41,332 nt of DNA. Origin: a virus. A program made the position numbers and the translations under genes. The notes below the pieces were generated by a model. That model was not told where the DNA came from. It searched no databases and worked only from the letters and a program-made list of their open reading frames with translations. Location: the IMG/VR virus record IMGVR_UViG_3300024520_000174, positions 1-41,332 of that record; one strand, given 5' to 3'. Shown in pieces: positions 20,309 to 28,037 of this stretch (its first letter is position 1; each line of letters begins with the position of its first letter).

Positions 20309-20896
20309 TCAGTTTAACCAATTATCAATAGGTAATGCATTCCAATTTTTAATGCTTTTTGCTGTAAAGGTTTTGTCTGTAAAGAAATACCTTGTAGGTG
20401 TAAAGGTTCTCATCCAAAGATATGGGCCTTCTGCTTTAAACTTTCCTTTTTTAGTTTTACCCATAGGGTAGTTGTATACTTTATTTACATACAGTGCCAT
20501 TTTTTCCCATACCCATTTTTGTTTTACTCTAAAAGATGCATCTGAAGTATTTCGACCTCCGTAACCTGGTGGAGCTTTAACCTCTACTAATGAAAAGTAT
20601 TTTTCTGTTGTAGGTTCTTGATGTGCTATAAAATAAGTACCTTCAAATTGATCCATTGTAGACCAAATCTTATTCCATCCTTTTTGAGTCCACCATAGAA
20701 CCCTGTCAGGTTTATAGGTGATTGATTCAAGTATAACATAATTTCTTCCTTTAGCAGATTTAACTATTTTTTCGAAAAGTTTAATTACTCCATAATCTAC
20801 AGGAGTATCAACTCTTTCAATGAAACCGGCTTCTATCATTTCCTGACACCAGAAATCAAACCATTCTTCTTGTGTAGGATTATTTAATTTTTTCAT
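20309..20896 (-). CDS. PD-(D/E)XK nuclease, DUF1064-like
   Basis: 195 residues from the ATG in the TAATG overlap at 20896; a TTG at 20908 is in frame but less likely. The core reads ITYKPDRVLWW (Asp ~64), then FSLVEVKAPPG (Glu ~105, Lys ~107) and FRVKQKWVWEKM, which is the order of the PD-(D/E)XK fold. The spacing and the 'F..K.K..' helix resemble DUF1064 phage nucleases, thought to resolve or trim DNA. The N-terminal ~45 residues (TQEEWFDFWCQEMIEAGFIE) are helical. As part of the replication operon it may be a Holliday junction or flap nuclease; it could also act with the two modification-type genes upstream. Confidence 0.6.
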   Translation of the reverse strand: MKKLNNPTQEEWFDFWCQEMIEAGFIERVDTPVDYGVIKLFEKIVKSAKGRNYVILESITYKPDRVLWWTQKGWNKIWSTMDQFEGTYFIAHQEPTTEKYFSLVEVKAPPGYGGRNTSDASFRVKQKWVWEKMALYVNKVYNYPMGKTKKGKFKAEGPYLWMRTFTPTRYFFTDKTFTAKSIKNWNALPIDNWLN

Positions 20897-21699
20897 TACA
20901 TTGTCCAATCAGGAATATTTTTAGGTTCATAATTATTTTCTATAGCTGTTCTGACTTCTACAATAGCGAATTTATTTTTAAAGGTATGATTTATTTTTTG
21001 TTCAATTTCAATATACCGGTCTAATAATTCCGGGTTAGCTTTACCTGCTACAACCAGTGCATCAAATGGTGAGAAAATACAAAATACGCAAGATAGTCTC
21101 GGCATTTTCAAGTCATATGCATAATGATAAGGTAAACTATTGTGTTTGATAACTCTCCAGACTCGGTCAACTTTCCATGTATGTATAGGTAAATAATCAT
21201 CTACAGTTCTTCTTTTAGTAGTGAGCATTTTATTAGGAGCTAAAACTAATTTCTTACTTCTGGCTGGACTTTCTTCTTTCCTAAAACCAAATACATAAAG
21301 AACCTTACAAATTCCCATAGATTTTGTGAGCATAGTAACTACTCTGGCACCCGGTCCTCTTTTAAAGTCACTGGTACAATAGCGTTGTGCACTTGAAGGC
21401 CATTTTGCTCTTCGTTCTACATATTCCAACAGGTCTTCTTCATACCCATTTTTATCTCGTCTTTTGGAAATATAAATTCTAAGTCCAAACAGATGAGCTT
21501 GTTTTATAGCCAATTCCCGTGTACCTTTCCATTCCATTTCTCCAAGGTCTTGATGAGATACAACAATGTTCTTTTTACTGTAATTTTGTCTGGCTGCTAT
21601 ACTACAGATTTCAAAAATAGAGCAAAGACTGTCTTTTCCAGCACTGGAATTAATTATTATAAGATCGTATTGATGTAAATCAATTGTAGTTTTATCCAT
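20896..21699 (-). CDS. PAPS reductase/DndC-like ATP pyrophosphatase-fold protein
   Basis: 267 residues. NSSAGKDS (17-24) is the SGGKDS-type PP loop of N-type ATP pyrophosphatases. VVSHQDLGEMEW follows, then QRYCTSDFKRGP (Cys108), VFGFRKEES and RLSCVFCIFSP (Cys204, Cys207). The Cys pattern after the PP loop recalls the Fe-S-bearing DndC and PAPS-reductase-like proteins of phages rather than plain sulfate assimilation. Substrate unknown: sulfur activation, nucleotide or DNA modification are options. It is transcribed just after the cytosine methyltransferase and a 46-residue gene, and its stop overlaps the nuclease start. Confidence 0.75.
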   Translation of the reverse strand: MDKTTIDLHQYDLIIINSSAGKDSLCSIFEICSIAARQNYSKKNIVVSHQDLGEMEWKGTRELAIKQAHLFGLRIYISKRRDKNGYEEDLLEYVERRAKWPSSAQRYCTSDFKRGPGARVVTMLTKSMGICKVLYVFGFRKEESPARSKKLVLAPNKMLTTKRRTVDDYLPIHTWKVDRVWRVIKHNSLPYHYAYDLKMPRLSCVFCIFSPFDALVVAGKANPELLDRYIEIEQKINHTFKNKFAIVEVRTAIENNYEPKNIPDWTM

Positions 21700-21832
21700 A
21701 TTCTTCCAAAGTTATAGGTTTTTTACTGATAATAATAGGGTTAGAAAAAGTTTTCTTGAGTGTTGATAATTTACCATGCCAATATGCAAGTCCATCGGGA
21801 CCTATATATTCAATTCTTAGTTCTGATTCCAT
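21692..21832 (-). CDS. 46-residue protein between methyltransferase and PAPS-reductase-like genes
   Basis: MESELRIEYIGPDGLAYWHG followed by KLSTLKKTFSNPIIISKKPI and TLEEYG. The frame overlaps the next ATG by 8 bases (ATGGATAA). It has a small-domain look with 'EYIGPDGLAYW.GKL'. Not recognised. Tight coupling to its neighbour suggests a related job. Confidence 0.5.
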   Translation of the reverse strand: MESELRIEYIGPDGLAYWHGKLSTLKKTFSNPIIISKKPITLEEYG

Positions 21833-21856
21833 GTTATTTATATTTAAACCCTCTGC

Positions 21857-23431
21857 TTAAGCACAGAGGGAATTGTAATTTGCATTAATAAGTGCAACAG
21901 CTTGATCTACCTGTACAGCATTTCCAATGTGTTTTTTCTGTTCGGTAATAGTACCTCGCATCTTATAATCATCGGGAAAGCCTTGAATCCTTTTCAGTTC
22001 TAACAAATTTAGCATACGCATCTTGATATCTGTGATACCGTGTACACGCATGAAATGTTTTATCTTGAACATGATAAGAGAGTCATCAGGTAAAAACTCC
22101 ACTGTAGGTATACCTACCTCAGTCTTAATGTAGTAAGGTGGTTTTTTATCCATACGTGCAATAAGAGTAAAGGAAGGTTTATCCAAACTTTGTCCTACAC
22201 GCCCGTATTGAGTATCAGTGAGCCACTCGGGAGACACAATATATTTATGTTTTCTGCAGGCAAGCACTGTTGGTGATGGTTCTGTGACCGGAGTTCCAAC
22301 ATTTCTGAAACTTGGATCCATAAGCCATGTACTCATAAGTTTGTGCTTTGGATTTGTAGTTACAGTTCCAGCAGGTCTGTTGAGAAAACTTGCAGTAAAG
22401 TTAGAGTAGTCATACAGTAAATAATTAAGAGCAAATCGATCCTTGGTAACAACTGTTGGACAGGGCCTCTCAAGAGATTGCGCTCTACCATTGCCATAAT
22501 ATTCTGTGAGAAACAGTGGTTGTACAATTGCCTGATTGCATGCTGTTGTAAGTGTACCTGCAGGACGTTCAATACTTGTGACCTTTCCTTTAGGTCTGCC
22601 AGAGTAATATTTCTTCATAAAAGCAGTTTCACCTGCAAATTTCTGTAAACCGGCATAAATACGCTCAAGTGTATTGTCTACTAAATCTTTCTTACGTGTA
22701 AAAATACTGTTACCTTGATCGTGTAATTCAAGAACTTCCTTGACTGCTCTCCAAGGTTCTTTACCAAACTCAAACAGTCCATCTTTCCTCCTGAATTTTT
22801 TCGGATCATAATGAGTCCCTTCAGGAAAATCAATAGGCAGGTTACCATAAGCAAATACACCAAAGTATCTTCGACGTATTTGAGCAGCTCCATAATCAGC
22901 AGCATTCAGGATCCTGTAGTCATATGAGAATCCATATTGTTTTACAGCTTCTACCCATTTGGTATAATCACATCCTTTCTTCATTGAGATAGGACGTCCG
23001 TTCTCATCAAGTGGTCCCCAAGCCAAGAACTCTGCAACATTCTCAATATACAGGTAATCAGGTTTAAGGTGTTCAAGGTACATCAACAAATCCCATGCAA
23101 GAGTTCTACTGTCAGCATCCCGTGGTAGTCCTCCTTTTGCCTTTGAGTAGTTAGTACACTCAAGAGATGCCCAAATATTGATATGACAGCTCGGATCTCG
23201 TTCACGTAAGATTTTTACAAGTTTTTTAAGTTTCACCACAACAGCGAAATCTCTGATATCCTCAATGAAATGAAGACAGTCAGGATGGTTCTCCAGATGA
23301 GAAGCAATAGCTGTAGAGTCATGATTGACACAAGCTACCACTCCTGCATTGGCTTCTGCCAAGTGGATGCCGGTAGATGTACCACCGGCGCCACTGAACA
23401 GGTCTATCCAATATATAATTGGTTTACTCAT
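21857..23431 (-). CDS. DNA cytosine-C5 methyltransferase
   Basis: 524 residues. Motif I is IDLFSGAGGTSTG (9-21). Motif IV is WASLECTNYSKAKGG with catalytic Cys92; Glu91 stands where most C5 enzymes have Pro. Motif VI is IENV (129-132). AAQIRRRYFGVFAYG is motif VIII, and the final IQGFPDDY and HIGNAVQ are motifs IX and X. The region between VIII and IX (residues ~270-430), which holds target recognition, contains five repeats of an xRPxGTVT-type unit. The enzyme probably protects phage DNA from host restriction; the recognition sequence is not visible. The start overlaps a 50-residue gene. Confidence 0.9.
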   Translation of the reverse strand: MSKPIIYWIDLFSGAGGTSTGIHLAEANAGVVACVNHDSTAIASHLENHPDCLHFIEDIRDFAVVVKLKKLVKILRERDPSCHINIWASLECTNYSKAKGGLPRDADSRTLAWDLLMYLEHLKPDYLYIENVAEFLAWGPLDENGRPISMKKGCDYTKWVEAVKQYGFSYDYRILNAADYGAAQIRRRYFGVFAYGNLPIDFPEGTHYDPKKFRRKDGLFEFGKEPWRAVKEVLELHDQGNSIFTRKKDLVDNTLERIYAGLQKFAGETAFMKKYYSGRPKGKVTSIERPAGTLTTACNQAIVQPLFLTEYYGNGRAQSLERPCPTVVTKDRFALNYLLYDYSNFTASFLNRPAGTVTTNPKHKLMSTWLMDPSFRNVGTPVTEPSPTVLACRKHKYIVSPEWLTDTQYGRVGQSLDKPSFTLIARMDKKPPYYIKTEVGIPTVEFLPDDSLIMFKIKHFMRVHGITDIKMRMLNLLELKRIQGFPDDYKMRGTITEQKKHIGNAVQVDQAVALINANYNSLCA

Positions 23432-23576
23432 CTTCTAAATATTTTTGGTATCTTTTATCAAATTCTCTTTCAGAATCGAAATCCAACTCTCTATCAGCAC
23501 CATTCTCAGCTAACTCAATGTTTATATTATCTTCATTAGCTTCATACCACTCTTCAAAATTAAGTTTCTTGTTCAT
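23424..23576 (-). CDS. 50-residue acidic protein
   Basis: MNKKLNFEEWYEANEDNINI then ELAENGADRELDFDSEREFD and KRYQKYLEDE. Very acidic and helical. The start overlaps the previous stop (ATGA) and the end overlaps the methyltransferase start by 8 bases, so it is well placed in the operon. No family is recognised; DNA mimicry or a methyltransferase partner are possibilities only. Confidence 0.55.
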   Translation of the reverse strand: MNKKLNFEEWYEANEDNINIELAENGADRELDFDSEREFDKRYQKYLEDE

Positions 23577-23764
23577 AATTGAGTATTTTTAATCCAAGCA
23601 ACAAATTTATTCTTTGATGCAGTAGGAAGTTTAGTAAATTCATTAATTAAATTCCCTGTAAAAAGGTCTATTACCTGTGGACTCAGATTATCTTCTTCAA
23701 CAGTCACTTCTTGTGGATCTGATCCACCTCCAGTGCTTACATAATATGTGAATAATTTACTCAT
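23573..23764 (-). CDS. 63-residue small protein, unknown
   Basis: MSKLFTYYVSTGGGSDPQEV then TVEEDNLSPQVIDLFTGNLI and FTKLPTASKNKFVAWIK. Glycine/Ser loop followed by helices. Its start shares bases with the previous stop (TAATG) and its stop with the next start (ATGA). No family is recognised. Confidence 0.6.
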   Translation of the reverse strand: MSKLFTYYVSTGGGSDPQEVTVEEDNLSPQVIDLFTGNLINEFTKLPTASKNKFVAWIKNTQL

Positions 23765-24120
23765 TATCTATCAGTTAAATCTTCACCAAAATTCTCTTCA
23801 TCTAAACTCCACCCTTGATGTTGTATCAAGAGTTCTGCCTCAAAACTATGAGGTGGTTGTATTTTAGCTTCTTGCACCAAAATTCTAAGTAGTTCAACTA
23901 CTTGCTCTACTTGAAATTCTCCATTAGGTGTTCTATCAGCATACACATTACAATTAAGCATATCACCGTCTACATGAATTTCCTGTAAATTAAAATGTGC
24001 AGGTTCTTTTATTCGTTCAGAAGTCAACTCTTCTATTTTTTGAAGCTGTTTATATACTAAATCAGCATCTTCTTCAGTTTGGAACATTATTTGTATGTCC
24101 CCATTTGTACAAACTCCCAT
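23764..24120 (-). CDS. 118-residue protein, unknown
   Basis: Start taken at the ATG at 24120, 2 bases after the ligase stop; an in-frame TTG lies 6 bases upstream. Sequence IQIMFQTEEDADLVYKQLQK and later NGEFQVEQVVELLRILVQEA alternate strand and helix, like a small ferredoxin-like fold. The C-terminus is acidic (SLDEENFGEDLTDR). No family is recognised. Confidence 0.6.
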   Translation of the reverse strand: MGVCTNGDIQIMFQTEEDADLVYKQLQKIEELTSERIKEPAHFNLQEIHVDGDMLNCNVYADRTPNGEFQVEQVVELLRILVQEAKIQPPHSFEAELLIQHQGWSLDEENFGEDLTDR

Positions 24121-24122
24121 AA

Positions 24123-25178
24123 TCAATTTCTTAAATTTCCTTTAGTATAATGAGCATGTCTTGGACAACCACCAGGTTTAGTTGGTGCCATACCGGTAAA
24201 TTTGATACGTTTACCTACAATACTTGTAGCAGGTCCTCCTCCAAGCAATGCTCTTCTGTCAGCATGATTAAAGCCATTTAAAGATACAATAAGCTCATTG
24301 CCATCATCCATACGTACTCTGAATCCTTTAGCTAATCCTGATGGAATTCTATCTTCCTTGAGTTGAGATGTTTTACTACGTCCCAGTTCATTGATAGTTC
24401 TTTCAGCGCCAGCTCTGGCTTCAGTTCCTTCTTCTATTGCCACAATAACACCTTCAAAATCCTTGTTGGAATCCTTGATCTTGAATGCTTGGCCGGCGTT
24501 AAGAGTGTACCTGCCCATTTTATAAGCAGAGTCCTTGTGCATCATCACCAGTCCCTCACCACCATCAAGTATAGCCTGATCATAGGCTTGGTAGATAGCA
24601 TCAATATAAGAGAACTTCCATTGTTGGATAAGGATTCCATCATCTCCATGAACGTGTTGACGATTAAAGATGCGCTGTAATGCCATATATCTTTCCAGCT
24701 TGGTTCTGTCATCACCATCCATAAATACATGGTCAAATACGTAGAACTTAAGCTCAGGATGCCAAGTGGTAAGCCATTCAACTGTCCGTCCAGGGTATTT
24801 CCAGCCCTTTGCCGGATCTCCTTGCGTTTTCTCCCATAATTTAGTGTACTTAGCTATGGTTTTATCTGATGTTACATCTTCAGTCTTGAAGAAATGCATC
24901 AATTCAGAAAAGTTCATGTTAGGTGCATAGAACTCTGCCTCAATTACTCCTGAATGTTGAGTAAGCAAGGCAAAATCCTCTGCCATTCTATTGACATGCA
25001 AAGACGGCAATCCTTTCAGGCTTCTTCCTTTTACGGTTCCATCATGAAAGAGCTCAACTCTTGCACCATCAAATTTATGGGATATCATCCAATCCAATGG
25101 ATTTCCTATGCGTGATTCCCAATCTATAGATTCTCCTGCTTTATCGTTAGGCAGGAGTTGTGGTTTAAATTGTTTCAT
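24123..25178 (-). CDS. ATP-dependent DNA ligase
   Basis: 351 residues. KFDGAR (35-40, Lys35 the adenylated residue) is motif I. GVIEAEFYA (Glu82) is motif III, FYVFDHVF (145-152) motif IIIa, GGEGLVMM (206-213) motif IV and AFKIK (231-235) motif V. The C-terminal ~90 residues (GFRVRMDDGNELIVS, GKRIKFTG) form the OB-fold part. It is compact, with no N-terminal DNA-binding domain, as usual for phage ligases. It joins nicks left after primer removal by the flap nuclease encoded two genes upstream. The start overlaps the previous stop (ATGA). Confidence 0.93.
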   Translation of the reverse strand: MKQFKPQLLPNDKAGESIDWESRIGNPLDWMISHKFDGARVELFHDGTVKGRSLKGLPSLHVNRMAEDFALLTQHSGVIEAEFYAPNMNFSELMHFFKTEDVTSDKTIAKYTKLWEKTQGDPAKGWKYPGRTVEWLTTWHPELKFYVFDHVFMDGDDRTKLERYMALQRIFNRQHVHGDDGILIQQWKFSYIDAIYQAYDQAILDGGEGLVMMHKDSAYKMGRYTLNAGQAFKIKDSNKDFEGVIVAIEEGTEARAGAERTINELGRSKTSQLKEDRIPSGLAKGFRVRMDDGNELIVSLNGFNHADRRALLGGGPATSIVGKRIKFTGMAPTKPGGCPRHAHYTKGNLRN

Positions 25179-25477
25179 TTTTCTTTGTTATGTAAGTTTA
25201 AAATAACTTCTTTATTATGATATAATCCAGCCATACATAGTTCTAAAAATAATGAATTGTATAGTCGCCCTACTTCATTTTGAAAAACTTCTTCTGTCAT
25301 GTGAGGTGTAAGTATAGTTTCTTTCACTATAACAAGAGTATCTTTATAATATATTAAAATTTTATATCGATGTTCATTATTAGCTATACGTAATCTCCAT
25401 ATTTTAGAGTTTTCTACTACATTATTTAAGTTCTTTAATAAACCTTCAAGTCTATCATATCCTTCAGTTGCTTTCAT
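25175..25477 (-). CDS. 100-residue protein, unknown
   Basis: Sequence GYDRLEGLLKNLNNVVENSK, then WRLRIANNEHRYKILIYYKD and a helical second half (EEVFQNEVGRLYNSLFLELC). No motif is recognised and there is no membrane span. It sits directly upstream of the ligase with an ATGA overlap, so it may be co-translated with it. Confidence 0.6.
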   Translation of the reverse strand: MKATEGYDRLEGLLKNLNNVVENSKIWRLRIANNEHRYKILIYYKDTLVIVKETILTPHMTEEVFQNEVGRLYNSLFLELCMAGLYHNKEVILNLHNKEK

Positions 25478-25478
25478 G

Positions 25479-25997
25479 TTATTTTATTCTGTTTTCTATG
25501 AACCACGATTCATGTGGTCCATCTATTAGTTCATCACTTTCAGCTAAAGTTGTAACGCCCAGTTCATTTATCAAGAACCCTCTAAGAGTTTTGGTCTTAT
25601 CAAGTGCTTGAAGAACCGGATGTGACATGGTAAAGCTTCCCATGGTTTTATTATAAGGTAAAGTAGATGTATGATAAATTACCTGTTTGGCCTGTTTACG
25701 CATTTCTGAGTACTGACCTCTGATAAATAATTCTACATCTACTATAAATACAGATGGAACTGTAAAAATTACAAACAGTGTACCATCAATTACCATCTCA
25801 CTGATATAGTGAGGGTTGGTTCTGTAAGATGGAGCTACCATATTCTTTTTGAGTTCTACGTATATTTTTAAGCCTTCTTGATTTACATAAGAAGCTTTGA
25901 AGCAATTACCGAAAGATTTTCTGTTGAGTCCGACAAGTGGCAACACATAATAAGTTACAAGTGTATCGCCGTCTGGTATTAATAAGGACATATTCAT
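25479..25997 (-). CDS. 172-residue conserved-looking phage protein, unknown
   Basis: Begins MNMSLLIPDGDTLVTYYVLP and continues with strand-rich segments (YVNQEGLKIYVELKKNMVAP, DGTLFVIFTVPSVFIVDVEL), then a helical C-terminus ending ESWFIENRIK. No catalytic motif stands out. It lies between the flap nuclease (5 bases upstream) and the 100-residue gene, so a replication-linked role is plausible but unproved. Confidence 0.6.
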   Translation of the reverse strand: MNMSLLIPDGDTLVTYYVLPLVGLNRKSFGNCFKASYVNQEGLKIYVELKKNMVAPSYRTNPHYISEMVIDGTLFVIFTVPSVFIVDVELFIRGQYSEMRKQAKQVIYHTSTLPYNKTMGSFTMSHPVLQALDKTKTLRGFLINELGVTTLAESDELIDGPHESWFIENRIK

Positions 25998-26002
25998 GTT
26001 GT

Positions 26003-26863
26003 TTATGAATTAAATAAATTTTCACTGTTCGGTAAATCAAACATGGAGGATATATCATCGTCTTCAATAGGAATTGTTATATGATCCTCTTCAAATAGAA
26101 GAGTTTTCATTTCCTGTTTTGCATTGTCATTGATATATTCTGACCCATACTTTGAGAGCAACTTTACCATTTTATAGGTTCTGTTGGCTCGGATAAAACC
26201 TTCTTTAGACCCATACTTTTTGGTATAGGCTTGCTGAATGACCTTTGAGTATGGAGTTTCAACGTCAGCCTGGTCCAACAACTTAAGAGCTGTTGCAGGT
26301 CCGACACCTTCAATTCCACACATATTGTTGGGCATGTCTGTGGAGTCACCACATAATACCTGTATCCAAAAGAATTTTTCAGCTTCACTTCTCGTGACAG
26401 TTTTCCATCGTTGTTCAGGAGTCAAGTTCCTTTTATAAGGATTGTAATGAGTTCCAGGGATCTGGAACATGTCCTTATCCCCTGAAACTATTACACAATC
26501 CTTCCCGAATATCTCAGAATACAAAAATATTGCATCATCAGATTCTATGTATTTCAAAGCCTGAGCTCTGATATCCTTGAAAACCTTTATTATAACAGGT
26601 TTCCAAAGTAATACTGCTTCTGATGGTACGCGATGTTTCTTGTACTCAGGTAAGATTGTATTCCTGAAATTTTGATGATTCATGTCCTGATAGAACATGA
26701 TAGCAAATTGACAACCGGAATTTACAACCACTGAATTAACAAAGCGTTTTACATGTGCTTCAGTAATCATTGGGTTATCCCGATTGCCTGCTTTAAATTG
26801 AACTGGAGCAACAATATGAATAATGCTGTCCAGATCAATCAATGCTGTTTTTGCTCTGGTCAT
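26003..26863 (-). CDS. 5'-3' exonuclease / flap endonuclease (FEN family)
   Basis: 286 residues from the ATG at 26863, 4 bases after the rIIB-like stop; the in-frame TTG at 26881 would overlap that gene. Metal ligands appear in order: LIDLDS (Asp10, Asp12), YIESDDA (Asp109, Asp110), VSGDKDMF (Asp129, Asp131) and CGDSTD (Asp173, Asp176). GIEGVGPATA (183-192) is the helix-hairpin DNA-binding motif. YKKHR (74-78) lies in the helical arch. The polymerase at 37825 lacks a 5'-3' exonuclease domain, so this stand-alone protein likely removes primers before ligation. Confidence 0.9.
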   Translation of the reverse strand: MTRAKTALIDLDSIIHIVAPVQFKAGNRDNPMITEAHVKRFVNSVVVNSGCQFAIMFYQDMNHQNFRNTILPEYKKHRVPSEAVLLWKPVIIKVFKDIRAQALKYIESDDAIFLYSEIFGKDCVIVSGDKDMFQIPGTHYNPYKRNLTPEQRWKTVTRSEAEKFFWIQVLCGDSTDMPNNMCGIEGVGPATALKLLDQADVETPYSKVIQQAYTKKYGSKEGFIRANRTYKMVKLLSKYGSEYINDNAKQEMKTLLFEEDHITIPIEDDDISSMFDLPNSENLFNS

Positions 26864-26867
26864 ATTA

Positions 26868-28037
26868 TTACTCTTCAACAAGTTCTAAACTACCGGCATT
26901 GCGAGCATCGTTGATTCTTTGTGTTTCTTTGATTATGTCAACGTCATTTGCAACAGCTTCCTTGATAAGTTCATCTACTCTTTCAGCAGACATCTTACCG
27001 TAATCAGAAGAATGGTACATACCTTTTAAAGTAGCTTCTTCATCCCATACATTGTAAGGCATAAGTGCATCTACACGAATGGCATTTCCTTCAGATTGAA
27101 AAGAAAGAATGTCAGCAGGATCTACAAAACATGTAAGTACATGATTGTGGTCTCCACCTCTATAAAATTCAATATAGTTTAAGCCTCCTATATAAAGACC
27201 TCCACCACCATTGGAATTGTTAAGGTTTCTACGTGCATTTTTAGGTAATGATTGAACTTCACCAACTTTATACACATATCCTAGTTTGTTTCCTGAATAG
27301 AATTTATCTCCACTTTTCCATATTGCAGGTGTGAAAAGAAATTCTTCCAGATGTGCAGGCTTAATTATTTTTTCTTCTTCCAGTACAGTACCGGTTGTAG
27401 GATCAAGTACTGCAGGTATTACCTTGTACAAAGGATTTTGAACTTTGTGAAATACTCCATCAGCGTCAGCTTCCATAACCCATTTCCAAGTAACCATTTC
27501 AGCAACTTTATAAGTAGCCAACAATCCTTCTTGTGTGATGGCAATATCCTGATAGGTAGCTATATTGGTAGCAGTTTGTTCCTCCAAGGAATCATCTTCC
27601 ATAAGTCTGGTTTTTTCTGCTTTATCCAAATAACATGTGGAAATATAAGTAGAAAAATAAGATGCCATAGCAGGTGTGTATCTTGGATTGGTTAACAATC
27701 GCGCCCATGCTTTGAGAACTGGTAAGAAATCCAAATTCTTGTCATAAGATTCTTCAATGTATGCCTGTAATTGCCAAGGAATAGGTTGTTTAGACCTGAA
27801 TTTATCAAATTGTAGGTAATATTCTTTCGAGATAGGATTGAATATCAAATATTTACTTGAGCCTGCTATTTCCTGAGAATGCGTGCTCTTTACAAATTCC
27901 ATTACTTCATCAATTCCTGCATTGGAATCAGCAAATGTTTGTATGGCTTTTTCATTGTCTTCAGTACGTGCAATGTTAAACGGTTTTCCATCGACAGTTC
28001 CTACGATGGTAGATTCAAGATTTCTGAATGTTATCAT
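26868..28037 (-). CDS. rIIB: rIIB-like protein
   Basis: 389 residues. The C-terminal part, GGGLYIGGLNYIEFY (~285-300) then VLTCFVDPADILSFQSEG and AIRVDALMPYNV, matches the conserved end of T4-type rIIB ('GL..G...Y..........V.P.D..S.......RV..Y.V'). Residues ~150-260 hold a region that in rIIB relatives precedes this domain. The start overlaps the rIIA-like gene by 23 bases, the classic rIIA-rIIB pairing. In T4 the pair protects against prophage exclusion; how it acts here is unknown. Confidence 0.75.
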   Translation of the reverse strand: MITFRNLESTIVGTVDGKPFNIARTEDNEKAIQTFADSNAGIDEVMEFVKSTHSQEIAGSSKYLIFNPISKEYYLQFDKFRSKQPIPWQLQAYIEESYDKNLDFLPVLKAWARLLTNPRYTPAMASYFSTYISTCYLDKAEKTRLMEDDSLEEQTATNIATYQDIAITQEGLLATYKVAEMVTWKWVMEADADGVFHKVQNPLYKVIPAVLDPTTGTVLEEEKIIKPAHLEEFLFTPAIWKSGDKFYSGNKLGYVYKVGEVQSLPKNARRNLNNSNGGGGLYIGGLNYIEFYRGGDHNHVLTCFVDPADILSFQSEGNAIRVDALMPYNVWDEEATLKGMYHSSDYGKMSAERVDELIKEAVANDVDIIKETQRINDARNAGSLELVEE

